Assembly (NCBI RefSeq): GCF_000685035.1
Contig: NZ_BAYB01000004.1
Location: forward strand, 124,001-188,000
Reading direction: 5' to 3'
DNA: 64,000 nt
Origin: Paraburkholderia ferrariae NBRC 106233
Lineage (GTDB): Bacteria > Pseudomonadota > Gammaproteobacteria > Burkholderiales > Burkholderiaceae
Below, piece by piece: positions 53,033 to 61,174 of the stretch. The first letter of the stretch is position 1. Each line of letters opens with the position of its first letter. The notes beneath the pieces were generated by a model, which worked only from the letters and a program-made list of their open reading frames with translations, was not told where the DNA came from and made no database searches. The translations under genes were made by a program, and so were the position numbers.

Positions 53033-53173
53033 ATGACTGACGTCGACGAAAAAATCAGGCATCCGCAACCGGTGAAGCACAGCGATAACGAGAAAAGCAA
53101 GATGCCGCAACGTGAGGAAGCGGGAGCCAAGCCCGTCAAGACGCGAGGCGAAGAGGAGCCGCCTGTGGAGTGA
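53033..53173 (+). CDS. Small hydrophilic protein
   Basis: 46 residues with a strong ribosome site (GGGAGGAAAG, two bases before the ATG). The sequence is charged throughout (TDVDEKIRHPQPVKHSD, REEAGAKPVKTRGEEE) and likely disordered. No family recognised. The ribosome site and even composition make it more than a chance frame. Confidence 0.5.
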   Translation: MTDVDEKIRHPQPVKHSDNEKSKMPQREEAGAKPVKTRGEEEPPVE

Positions 53174-53249
53174 TGCGTCAGGCAGAGGGGGGGGCAGTCG
53201 CTGTGACCTTGCCTGGCGGACGCGGTCCGTGGACCGCGTGGAACCTCGA

Positions 53250-53884
53250 CGAAAGGCACGTGTCGCCTGTCGGCTCCCGCATCATCTCACCGTCGACCTG
53301 ATCTAAACCGAGATCCGGCAACGCAGCCGGACCTCGATCAACGACGAGCGCAAGTTGTGGAAGGACGAGCGGGCGCGCATCGATAGATTGCGCGCCTCAC
53401 TGCCGCCAGCGGTGGCGAACGCGATGGTATCGGTCTGGGGGCTCGCGATCGAACATGGCGAACAGGTCTTCGCGCAACGCAGCGAAGAGCTTGAGACAGA
53501 AGCGACGGCCGCGGTGATACGCGCCGAGTCCCTGGCGACGGCCAGCGCAGGTCCTCAGGCCGAAGGTCATACCCTGTGTGCCAACTCGAGGATCAGCAGA
53601 CACGCCTTGCCTCGGCGCTGGCAGATCTTGCCCGTGCCCAGACTGAGCGAGATGCCGACACCCGGCAGAGCGAAGCCGCTACAGTCGGGCGCAATATCTT
53701 GCGTGCGCAATCGGACCAGGCACTACGCGATGCGCGGTCCGCGCATGCGCGCGAGCTCGACGGATTGCTGGCTGCCCACGCCGAACGCGAATCCGCCTTG
53801 CGGGCGGAAGTTGACCAGGTTACCGCCCGGTGCCAACGTCAGCTTCGCTCCGGAATGGTTTTGCTACCAACGCTGGCACTGTAG
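53250..53884 (+). pseudogene. Decayed KfrA-like plasmid protein
   Basis: The frame has TAA after HHLTVDLI, then TEIRQRSRTSINDERKLWKD, IDRLRASLPPAVANAMVSVW and AIEHGEQVFAQRSEELETEA, the N-terminal part of KfrA-type DNA-binding proteins. Near 53565 it shifts frame and continues as a coiled coil (LEDQQTRLASALADLARAQT, ARELDGLLAAHAERESALRA). KfrA proteins are found mainly on plasmids, where they support partitioning. One nonsense codon and one frameshift at least. Confidence 0.75.
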
Positions 53885-53900
53885 CTTGAGCCGGTGCGGT

Positions 53901-53915
53901 GCACAGCTGTAGTGC
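53901..53915. promoter_or_regulatory. NtrC-type site GCAC-N7-GTGC
   Basis: GCACAGCTGTAGTGC fits the NtrC consensus spacing (GCAC, seven bases, GTGC). It lies about 240 bases upstream of the sigma-54 promoter of the narK unit, a permissible distance for an enhancer that loops. Confidence 0.55.
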
Positions 53916-54146
53916 GCTGCACCAACGCGTCGCACCAACCTAATTCAGGCCACGCGGCAAATCCGTGCTTCGCAGCAACTGAAATCCCATCACTTGTGCC
54001 GAGGTGAACGTCCCGGCTTTTCTGGAAATTTGATGATTGTGCGATACGTCGTTGAACTGGCCAGCCCGGCGGACGCACCGTTAGCCGAATGAGGCGCGGC
54101 TGGAAGCCGCCGGAGAGACTGCCCCGGATTAGCGCACACGGATCTA

Positions 54147-54162
54147 TGGCACGGCTATTGCA
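54147..54162 (+). promoter_or_regulatory. Sigma-54 promoter of the nitrate sensor-narK unit
   Basis: TGGCACGGCTATTGCA is a full match to the sigma-54 consensus TGGCACR-N4-TTGCA, with GG and GC correctly spaced. Transcription would start near 54173, directly before the first leader hairpin. Indicates control by nitrogen status through NtrC. Confidence 0.85.
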
Positions 54163-54174
54163 TAGATCGGGAGC

Positions 54175-54310
54175 GGAGCCAACGGAGGCCCCAACGTATT
54201 GAATCTTTACCGGCCGCTCGGTCTGAGCGACCCGCAGGGACAACGGCGTCCCGAGTGCCAACTGTGCAACCGAGCAATCGGGACGCGCGGTTGCGCTCGG
54301 GGCGCTTTTT
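54175..54310 (+). promoter_or_regulatory. ANTAR-type antitermination leader with terminator (narK unit)
   Basis: First hairpin GGAGCC-AACGGA-GGCCCC (54175-54192) and second hairpin GGGAC-AACGGC-GTCCC (54237-54252) both have six-base loops with A at position 1 and G at position 4, the recognition signature of ANTAR proteins such as NasR and NasT. Downstream, CTCGGGGCG followed by eight T (to about 54313) can pair with CGTCCCGAG of the second hairpin, so hairpin and terminator exclude one another. Confidence 0.8.
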
Positions 54311-54386
54311 TTTGCGCGTCATATGCCGCCGTGAGTCTCGTCATGGCGCGCGCGCCGTGCGAATGGAGTAACGGTGCAGGGCCTTC

Positions 54387-55100
54387 ATGTCCACATTTAC
54401 GATGAAACAGCCGACTCTTTCAGGTCCCGATGCCGTCTCTGGACAGGTCATCGGTGAGCTCATCAATCTGGGGGGGCGGCAACGGATGCTCTCACAGCGC
54501 ATCGTGCTGCACGTACTGCTCGCGTCGCTTGGCAACAGCGACGCGCTGTCCGTAGCCAAAGCGTGCCTTGCCACGTTTGCGCAAGCGCATACCGATCTGG
54601 TGAGCGGCAACGAGCGCCTGCCGGGCGTGTTTTCCGAAGCGCTGCGCGAGCTGTATTTCGGCAACCGTAGGGCCGATGAGCGGATTCAGCAATTTATCGC
54701 CCAGGTGAATCGCGCAGTGTCGTGCGTCGAGTCGGGCCGCGTGGAGGATCGGACCCAACTCGACGCACTCGTCACTCAGGCGACGCCGCTGCTCGAACTG
54801 CTGCAGGACATCACGCTCGCGTATCAGCACGAGATGCGCGGCATCGAAGCGGCAGCGCTCAAGCGGCAGACCGACATTGCCGGGCGGCTCGGCAGCATCT
54901 CGATGCAGGCCAACATCGTCGCCCTCAACGCGCGTATCTCGGCCGCGCGAGCAGGCCAGTTCGGGCGGGAATTCGCTGTGATCACGACCGTGCTCGCGGA
55001 CATCATCAAGGAGATGGACGAGCTTATCAAAAGCGTCGTCGACACGCGCGGCATGCCTCTTCAAGGTCGGCACGCCAGCGCCGGCCGCGCTCTTCAATAG
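54387..55100 (+). CDS. Nitrate-sensor-like protein (PilJ/NIT-type N-terminus, short MCP-like tail)
   Basis: 237 residues, no membrane segment. ELINLGGRQRMLSQRIVLHV matches the P-box-like nitrate-binding helix of NarX, NarQ and PilJ-type sensors. From about residue 165, LGSISMQANIVALNARISAA and RAGQFGREFAVITTVLAD resemble the signalling hairpin tip of chemoreceptors, but the flanking coiled coils are very short. It is first in the narK transcript, so it may tell a regulator about nitrate. An ANTAR partner is not in the window. The start could also be 54402. Confidence 0.7.
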   Translation: MSTFTMKQPTLSGPDAVSGQVIGELINLGGRQRMLSQRIVLHVLLASLGNSDALSVAKACLATFAQAHTDLVSGNERLPGVFSEALRELYFGNRRADERIQQFIAQVNRAVSCVESGRVEDRTQLDALVTQATPLLELLQDITLAYQHEMRGIEAAALKRQTDIAGRLGSISMQANIVALNARISAARAGQFGREFAVITTVLADIIKEMDELIKSVVDTRGMPLQGRHASAGRALQ

Positions 55101-55123
55101 CCTTTGCCCTGTGAGAGAAACCC

Positions 55124-56521
55124 ATGAAACATCTGTTGAATTCGCTGACGAGCGGTAACTGGCGCGCGTTGCTCGCGTGCTTCCTCTACTTCGATACCGG
55201 GTTTACCGTTTGGGTCATGTACGGCCCCCTCGCCCCGTTCATCCACAGGGACATTTCGATGTCGCCCGCGGAACTGGGCTTTCTCGTCGCGGTTCCGGTG
55301 CTGGGCGCGGCGATCCTGCGCGTGACGCTCGGCAACCTGTATCAGGCCTATGACGGCCGCCGCATTGCGCTCTGCGGCGTCGTGCTGTCGGCATTACCGT
55401 CGATCGTGCTGCTGCTGTCACCGTCCGCGCCTTCATACGTGATGCTGCTGGTGCTGGGCGTGTTTCTCGGGGTGGGCGGCGCGAGCTTTGCGGTGGCGCT
55501 GCCGATGGCCGGCAGCAACTATCCGCCCAAGGTGCAGGGGCTGGTGCTGGGGCTCGCTGCAGCGGGCAATATCGGCGCGGTGCTCGACGGTTTCCTGTTC
55601 CCGAGCCTCGCCGATCACTTCGGCTGGGCCAAGGCCGCGGGCGCTGCGTTGCCGTTGCTCGCGCTCGCGGCCACGGCGCTGTTCTTCTGGGCGAAGGACC
55701 TGGGGCCGAAGTCCGGCAGCGCGCCGCGTGCGTTGCGCAGCTTCTGCGTCACGCTAGGCGGCTTGATCGCACTCGTGCTCGCCGTGCACGCGGGTGTGTT
55801 CGGCGCCGGCAAGACGGGCGTGCTGCTGCTGCCGGTACTGGGCGCGCTGCTGGCGATTGCGGTGCTGCCGAAGCACTATCGCAGCGTGCTCTCGGAAAGC
55901 GACACGTGGGTCGTGATGCTGGTCTACAGCATCACGTTCGGCGGCTTCGTCGGCATGTCGTCCTATGTGACGACGCTGCTGGTTTCGCTGTATCAGTTGC
56001 CAAAGGTGGAGGCGGGGCTCTTCATGTCGCTGCTCGCCTTCACGGGTGCGCTGGTGCGGCCGCTCGGCGGCCTAATCGCCGACCGCATCTCCGGCGTGCG
56101 CGCGCTGGTGCTGCTGCTCGCCGGTATTTCGCTGTGCGATTTCGCATTCGCCGCGTGGATGCCGCCGCTGCCCGCCGGCATCGCGTTGCTGGTGGCCACC
56201 TATCTGTGCTTCGGGCTCGGCAATGGCGCGACGTTCCAGCTCGTGCCGCAACGCTGGAAAGGCAAGACCGGGCTGATGTCCGGCATCATCGGTGCAGCGG
56301 GCGGCATCGGCGGCTTCTATCTTCCCGTGATCATGGGGATGGCCAAGGAAAGCACCGGCAGCTATCAGATGGGCTTCGCGACCTTTGGCGTTATCTCCGC
56401 GCTCGCCTTCGCGCTGGTTGTCCTGCATCGCACGCGTTGGCTCACATGGGCGCTGCCTACGGAGAGCCTGGTGGTTGCGAGCGGGATCCCGGCTGCGGGC
56501 GCGCGTGCGGATAGGGTGTGA
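55124..56521 (+). CDS. narK: Nitrate/nitrite transporter, NarK/NasA (NNP) family
   Basis: 465 residues, twelve membrane segments. The opening WRALLACFLYFDTGFTVWVM and the nitrate signatures GVGGASFAVALPMAGSNYPP and GLGNGATFQLVPQRWKGKTG are the NNP hallmarks, each with the conserved Gly-rich helix. It imports nitrate for the reductase encoded further right. Follows the sensor-like gene by 23 bases and ends in a strong terminator. Confidence 0.93.
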   Translation: MKHLLNSLTSGNWRALLACFLYFDTGFTVWVMYGPLAPFIHRDISMSPAELGFLVAVPVLGAAILRVTLGNLYQAYDGRRIALCGVVLSALPSIVLLLSPSAPSYVMLLVLGVFLGVGGASFAVALPMAGSNYPPKVQGLVLGLAAAGNIGAVLDGFLFPSLADHFGWAKAAGAALPLLALAATALFFWAKDLGPKSGSAPRALRSFCVTLGGLIALVLAVHAGVFGAGKTGVLLLPVLGALLAIAVLPKHYRSVLSESDTWVVMLVYSITFGGFVGMSSYVTTLLVSLYQLPKVEAGLFMSLLAFTGALVRPLGGLIADRISGVRALVLLLAGISLCDFAFAAWMPPLPAGIALLVATYLCFGLGNGATFQLVPQRWKGKTGLMSGIIGAAGGIGGFYLPVIMGMAKESTGSYQMGFATFGVISALAFALVVLHRTRWLTWALPTESLVVASGIPAAGARADRV

Positions 56522-56718
56522 GCTGGGCGTGGCGCGAAAAGTGCCTGCATTGGCTGCAAGTCGCCGCGCGCGCTTCCCGTTTCGCCTCGCTCGCAAAGGA
56601 TCGGACAGACGCGGGAGCCCAGCCTGAAGGTGTGAAACGTCAGTTCTTTTGCAGAGTGAAGCGACCGGTGTGTGCAAATTGGATCGCCGCTGTCATATGC
56701 CAACGCCGTATGTAAAAC

Positions 56719-56754
56719 GGCCCGCGTCAGACGACGCGGGCCTAAGCTTTTTAT
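56719..56754. terminator. Strong hairpin terminator between narK and cobA
   Basis: GGCCCGCGTC and its perfect complement GACGCGGGCC form a 10-base stem with the loop AGAC, followed by TAAGCTTTTTAT. It lies between convergent genes and can serve narK directly. Confidence 0.85.
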
Positions 56755-56769
56755 CGTTTGGCGTCTGGA

Positions 56770-57582
56770 TCATGCGCTGCGCAAGACCGCCTCGCGCTCG
56801 TAGCGCCGCACGTGAGAAGTGGACGGTAATTCAGTAGACACGTCCGCCACCGACTCGTGCGTAGCGTGCGAGCCGGCCTCGCCAATCGCCTTGCCAACCA
56901 GAATGACAGCGGGGCTTCCAAGCCCGGCTTCACGCGCACTCGCCGCAAGCGAGTCAAGCGTCGCCAGCACGTGCCGCTCCGCAGCGCTGCCCGCCGATTG
57001 CACCACCGCAGCGGGCGTGTCGTGCGGCAGGGCCGACATCAGCGCGGCACACAGGCTGTCGATGCGGCTCATGCCCATGTAAATGGCGAGCGTCGTGCCG
57101 GTGGCGGCCAGTGCGGCCCAGTCGGGCTCGCTGTCGTCGCGCAGGTGCGCCGTGATAAACGTCACGCCCGGGCAGTGATTGCGATGCGTGAGCGAAATAC
57201 CGAGACCTGCTGCCGCTGCAAATCCCGACGAAATGCCATTGACGATCTCGAATGGTATCTGCGCGCGGCGCAGTTCCGCCAGTTCTTCGCCGGCGCGTCC
57301 AAATAGCAGGGCGTCGCCGCCTTTCACGCGTACGACGTGGCGGCCGGCACGCGCGTAGCGCAGGATCAGGCGCTGAATGAACGCCTGGGGGGGCGACTTG
57401 CAGCCGCCGCGCTTGCCCACGCGAATCACGCGCGCCTGCGGCGCAAGCGACACGATCGCCGGATTGACGAGGTCGTCGAGCAGCACGACATCGGCGCTTG
57501 CCAGCAGCCTCGCCGCCCTGATTGTGAGCAGATCGAGGTCGCCCGGACCCGCGCTGAGTAAAGTGACCTTGCCCGTTGCCAT
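56770..57582 (-). CDS. cobA: Uroporphyrinogen-III C-methyltransferase (SUMT)
   Basis: 270 residues. The family motifs are GPGDLDLLTIRAARLLASAD, DDLVNPAIVSLAPQ, RVIRVGKRGG, VRVKGGDALLFGRAGEE, SLTHRN and LAIYMGMSRI. It makes precorrin-2, the precursor of sirohaem, which nitrite reductase NirB needs; that explains its place in the nitrate locus. It is transcribed divergently from nirB. Its leader carries a hexaloop and terminator like those of the other two units. Confidence 0.93.
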   Translation of the reverse strand: MATGKVTLLSAGPGDLDLLTIRAARLLASADVVLLDDLVNPAIVSLAPQARVIRVGKRGGCKSPPQAFIQRLILRYARAGRHVVRVKGGDALLFGRAGEELAELRRAQIPFEIVNGISSGFAAAAGLGISLTHRNHCPGVTFITAHLRDDSEPDWAALAATGTTLAIYMGMSRIDSLCAALMSALPHDTPAAVVQSAGSAAERHVLATLDSLAASAREAGLGSPAVILVGKAIGEAGSHATHESVADVSTELPSTSHVRRYEREAVLRSA

Positions 57583-57649
57583 GGTGATGTCCTTGTAAGT
57601 CCTGAGGCGGCCGGCTCGATGGCCGGTTGATCGAGCGCTGCGCCAAACG

Positions 57650-57695
57650 CAAACGGCGTCCGCTCGTCGTGTTGAACGAAGGGACGCCGTTGTCC
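57650..57695 (-). promoter_or_regulatory. ANTAR-type antitermination leader (cobA unit)
   Basis: On the minus strand GGAC-AACGGC-GTCC (57682-57695) repeats the hexaloop hairpin of the nirB and narK leaders. Its loop and right arm are also part of ACGGCGTCC, which pairs with GGACGCCGT nine bases long downstream, so the two structures exclude each other. The T-run after the second structure is weak, and I did not find the first hairpin of the pair. Confidence 0.65.
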
Positions 57696-57904
57696 TGATC
57701 TGGGTTGCCTATGCTGCCGGGCGGCGCATTGCGCACCCTCTGCAGCGTGACTCCATGTGCCGGCACCGTTGCCGCGCGCATCAATAGACGCAATATCTAC
57801 GCCAGACAGTGTCGATGCGGGTAGTACACCACGAAAACTTCTGGGTTGCTCACTAATCCCGGTTCACGAGCCAAACCACAGCAGGCCATCTTCGCCCGAC
57901 CGCT

Positions 57905-57940
57905 GCACGGATGCAGTGCTGCACCGCACCACCTTTGTGC
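57905..57940. promoter_or_regulatory. Two NtrC-type sites, GCAC-N7-GTGC each
   Basis: GCACGGATGCAGTGC (57905-57919) and GCACCACCTTTGTGC (57926-57940) both fit the NtrC pattern, and their centres are 21 bases apart, two helical turns. They lie 105 and 126 bases upstream of the nirB sigma-54 promoter, the usual position of NtrC enhancers. Confidence 0.75.
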
Positions 57941-58036
57941 CCTGCTGCATCAAAGTGCATCTTTCTGTTGCACCCCAAACCAGGGCCGATGCCTCGCATC
58001 ACCCGTGGCCTGGGCCACTGCGATCGAAGTGACTCA

Positions 58037-58052
58037 TGGCACGGCCTTTGCA
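58037..58052 (+). promoter_or_regulatory. Sigma-54 promoter of the nirBD-nas operon
   Basis: TGGCACGGCCTTTGCA matches the sigma-54 consensus completely. Predicted transcription start is near 58062, five bases before the first leader hairpin. Confidence 0.9.
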
Positions 58053-58066
58053 TAAGTATGCGCGGA

Positions 58067-58183
58067 GGACCAATGGCGGTCCGGCCCGCATGCAGCAGAA
58101 GTGAATCCCAGATTGCGGTTTTTTGGACAACGGCGTCCCCCGAATTCAGTCACCTGATGACTGGATCCGCGGGACGCCTTTTT
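58067..58183 (+). promoter_or_regulatory. ANTAR-type antitermination leader with terminator (nirB unit)
   Basis: Hairpin 1 is GGACC-AATGGC-GGTCC (58067-58082), hairpin 2 GGAC-AACGGC-GTCC (58125-58138); both loops have six bases with A1 and G4. GGCGTCCC (58132-58139), which includes half the second loop and its right arm, is perfectly complementary to GGGACGCC (58171-58178), followed by five T. Protein bound to the paired hexaloops would prevent the terminator. Confidence 0.85.
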
Positions 58184-58253
58184 ATTTGCCGGACGAAAAA
58201 ACATGCCGCGAACCGCGTTGGAAATCGAATTGGAAACGGATGGGACTCCAGTC

Positions 58254-60794
58254 ATGAACGTTGTCGTCATTGGTCACGGCATGGTGGGACACAAACTTCT
58301 TGAATGCCTTGTGGACGACGCGAGCGCCGCGCTGCACGTCACCGTGCTGTGCGAGGAGCCGCGTCCCGCTTATGATCGCGTACACCTATCCGAATTCTTT
58401 TCCGGCAAATCCGCGGAAGACCTGTCGCTCGTGAAGCCTGGTTTTTTCGATCGTGAGAACGTGCTGCTCAGGCTCAATGCAAAGGCGGTGTCGATCGACC
58501 GGGAAGCCCACACGGTAAGCATCTCGACCGGTGAGACGCTTTCCTACGACAAACTGGTATTCGCCACCGGTTCCTCGCCGTTTGTTCCACCGATGACGGG
58601 CAGCGATCGTGAGGACTGCTTCGTCTATCGCACCATCGAAGATCTCGAGGCGATGCAGGCGTGCGGCGCGCGCGCGAAATCAGGTGTGGTGGTAGGCGGC
58701 GGCCTGCTAGGACTTGAATGCGCGAAGGCGCTGCATGATATGGGACTGGCCGCGCACGTCGTCGAGTTCGCCCCGCGCCTGATGGCGGTGCAGGTCGACG
58801 ACGGCGGCGGACGGGTTCTGCGCAGCAAGATCGAGGAGCTGGGCGTGCAGGTCCATACGGCCAGGCACACGCTTAGCATCACCGACGGCGAAGCGGGCAC
58901 CCACCGGATGCAGTTCGCCGACGGCACGCATCTCGACACCGACATGATCGTGTTTTCCGCAGGTATCCGTCCGCGCGATAAGATCGCGCGTGACTGCGGA
59001 CTGGAACTGGGCCCGCGCGGCGGCATTGCGATCGATGACACCTGCCGCACGAGCGATCCCGACATCTATGCGATCGGCGAATGCGCGGCGTGGAACGGCA
59101 TGGTATATGGCCTTGTAGCGCCAGGGTATGACATGGCACGCGTCACAGCGAAGCAATTGCTGGGCGAGCAGGCCGGTTTTAGCGGCGCGGACATGAGTAC
59201 CAAGCTCAAGCTGATGGGCGTGGATGTCGCGAGCATCGGCGACGCGCACGGCAAGACGCCGGGCAGCCGCACGTACCAGTTCAGCGACGAACGCAAGCAG
59301 GTCTACAAGAAGCTGGTGGTGTCGGAGTGCGGCAAGCAACTGCTCGGCGCTGTGATGGTGGGCGATGCGAGCGAATACGGCACGCTGCTGCAGATGATGC
59401 TGAATCGCATCGAGCTGCCCGAAGCGCCGGAATTTCTCATCCTGCCGCAAAGCGACGGCAAGGCCAAACCCGGACTCGGGGTCGACGCGCTGCCCGCGGC
59501 CGCGCAGATCTGCTCGTGCAACAACGTCTCCAAAGGCGACCTGTGCGCCGCGGTGTGCGCGGGCGCGACCGACATCGGCTCGCTAAAATGCGCGACCCAG
59601 GCCGGCACGTCGTGCGGCGGCTGCGTGCCTCTCGTCACGCAGGTGATGAAGGCCGAGATGAAGAAGCAGGGTCTCATGGTCAACAACCACCTGTGCGAAC
59701 ACTTCCCGTATTCGCGCCAGGAGCTGTATCACATCGTACGTGTCGAGGGCGTGCGCAGCTTCGGCGAATTGCTCGCGAAGCATGGTCATGGGCTTGGCTG
59801 CGACATCTGCAAGCCGGCCGTTGCGAGCATCCTCGCGTCGTGCTGGAACGAATTCGTGCTAAAGAAGGAGCACGCATCGCTGCAGGACACCAACGACTAC
59901 TACCTTGCCAACATCCAGCGCGACGGCACCTATTCGGTCGTGCCACGCATGCCCGGCGGCGAGGTGACGCCCGACGGCCTGATCGCGGTTGGCAAGGTTG
60001 CGAAGAAATACGGCCTTTACACCAAGATCACCGGCGGTCAGCGGGTCGATCTGTTCGGCGCGCGCGTCGAGCAACTGCCGTTCATCTGGGAAGAACTGAT
60101 TGCCGCCGGTTTCGAATCGGGCCACGCATACGGCAAGTCGCTGCGCACTGTGAAGTCGTGCGTCGGTTCGACGTGGTGCCGTTACGGTGTCGGCGATTCA
60201 GTAGGCCTCGCGGTCGAACTCGAGAACCGCTACAAGGGCCTGCGCACGCCGCACAAGATCAAGTTCGGCGTATCGGGCTGCACCCGTGAATGCGCGGAAG
60301 CGCAGGGCAAGGACGTCGGCATCATCGCCACAGAGAAGGGCTGGAATCTCTATGTGTGCGGCAATGGCGGCATGAAGCCGCGCCATGCCGAACTGCTCGC
60401 GTCCGACCTCGATAACGACACGCTGGTGCGCTACATCGACCGTTTCCTGATGTTCTACGTGCGCACGGCGGATCGTCTGCAACGCACCAGTGTGTGGCGC
60501 GACAACCTCGAAGGTGGCCTCGAGTATCTGCTCGACGTGGTCGTCAACGATCACCTTGGTGTTGCGGCGGAACTCGAAGTCGAAATGCAGCAGGTGGTCG
60601 ACAGCTACGAAGACGAGTGGAAGAAAGCCGTCACCGATCCTGAAACACGCAAACGCTTCCGTCATTTCGTCAACAGCGAAAAGGCCGACAGCACCGTTAC
60701 GTTTGTGGAGGAGCGCGGCCAGATCCGGCCCGCGACGCCCGCCGAGCGGCAAGCGAAGCAATTCCCCATTCCCGTGGTTGTCGAGACCGCCTGA
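58254..60794 (+). CDS. nirB: Assimilatory nitrite reductase large subunit
   Basis: 846 residues from the ATG at 58254, where family members begin (NVVVIGHGMVGHKLLECLVD); an in-frame ATG at 58203 is possible. Domains in order: FAD/NADH reductase (GRD-like ATGSSPFVPP, GGGLLGLECAKAL), a BFD-like [2Fe-2S] domain near residue 420 (CSCNNVSKGDL, GTSCGGCVPLV), and the sirohaem-4Fe4S domain with VKSCVGSTWCRYG (about 633) and VSGCTRECAEAQGKD (about 673). Reduces nitrite to ammonium with NAD(P)H. First gene of nirB-nirD-oxidoreductase-nasA. Confidence 0.95.
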   Translation: MNVVVIGHGMVGHKLLECLVDDASAALHVTVLCEEPRPAYDRVHLSEFFSGKSAEDLSLVKPGFFDRENVLLRLNAKAVSIDREAHTVSISTGETLSYDKLVFATGSSPFVPPMTGSDREDCFVYRTIEDLEAMQACGARAKSGVVVGGGLLGLECAKALHDMGLAAHVVEFAPRLMAVQVDDGGGRVLRSKIEELGVQVHTARHTLSITDGEAGTHRMQFADGTHLDTDMIVFSAGIRPRDKIARDCGLELGPRGGIAIDDTCRTSDPDIYAIGECAAWNGMVYGLVAPGYDMARVTAKQLLGEQAGFSGADMSTKLKLMGVDVASIGDAHGKTPGSRTYQFSDERKQVYKKLVVSECGKQLLGAVMVGDASEYGTLLQMMLNRIELPEAPEFLILPQSDGKAKPGLGVDALPAAAQICSCNNVSKGDLCAAVCAGATDIGSLKCATQAGTSCGGCVPLVTQVMKAEMKKQGLMVNNHLCEHFPYSRQELYHIVRVEGVRSFGELLAKHGHGLGCDICKPAVASILASCWNEFVLKKEHASLQDTNDYYLANIQRDGTYSVVPRMPGGEVTPDGLIAVGKVAKKYGLYTKITGGQRVDLFGARVEQLPFIWEELIAAGFESGHAYGKSLRTVKSCVGSTWCRYGVGDSVGLAVELENRYKGLRTPHKIKFGVSGCTRECAEAQGKDVGIIATEKGWNLYVCGNGGMKPRHAELLASDLDNDTLVRYIDRFLMFYVRTADRLQRTSVWRDNLEGGLEYLLDVVVNDHLGVAAELEVEMQQVVDSYEDEWKKAVTDPETRKRFRHFVNSEKADSTVTFVEERGQIRPATPAERQAKQFPIPVVVETA

Positions 60795-60826
60795 CCCTCT
60801 ACACGACCTACCCTGAGGAGATCAAC

Positions 60827-61174
60827 ATGAACAACGATCGACTTCCGCAATCGTGGATGCCCGTGTGTGCGCTCGACGACATTGTTCCGAATACGGGCGT
60901 CTGTGCGCTTGTCAACGGCGAGCAGGTCGCGGTGTTTCACGTCGCGCACGGTGACGGCAGCGTTTTCGCGATCGACAACTTCGATCCGGGTTCGCAGGCA
61001 GCGGTGCTCTCGCGGGGACTGGTCGGCAACCTCGGTGAGCGCATCGTGGTGGCCTCGCCGATCTACAAGCATCATTTCGATCTGCGCACCGGCGAGTGCC
61101 TCGAGGCGCCCGAGCATTCCGTCAACGCCTACCCGGTGCGCGTCGAGAGCGGTCAGGTGTGGGTTGCCGCATGA
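60827..61174 (+). CDS. nirD: Nitrite reductase small subunit
   Basis: 115 residues; GAGGAG precedes the ATG. The Rieske-type fold is evident (ALVNGEQVAVFHVAHGDGSV, FAIDNFDPGSQAAVLSRGLV, ASPIYKHHFDLRTGECLEAP), but the iron-binding Cys-His pairs are absent, as is normal for NirD. It partners NirB. The stop overlaps the next ATG. Confidence 0.93.
   Translation: MNNDRLPQSWMPVCALDDIVPNTGVCALVNGEQVAVFHVAHGDGSVFAIDNFDPGSQAAVLSRGLVGNLGERIVVASPIYKHHFDLRTGECLEAPEHSVNAYPVRVESGQVWVAA

Noticed and set aside
57696..57785. Second hexaloop and sigma-54 promoter for cobA
   Set aside because: I looked on the minus strand where spacing predicts them; candidate loops do not have closing pairs and no TGGCAC-N5-TTGCA match is present.
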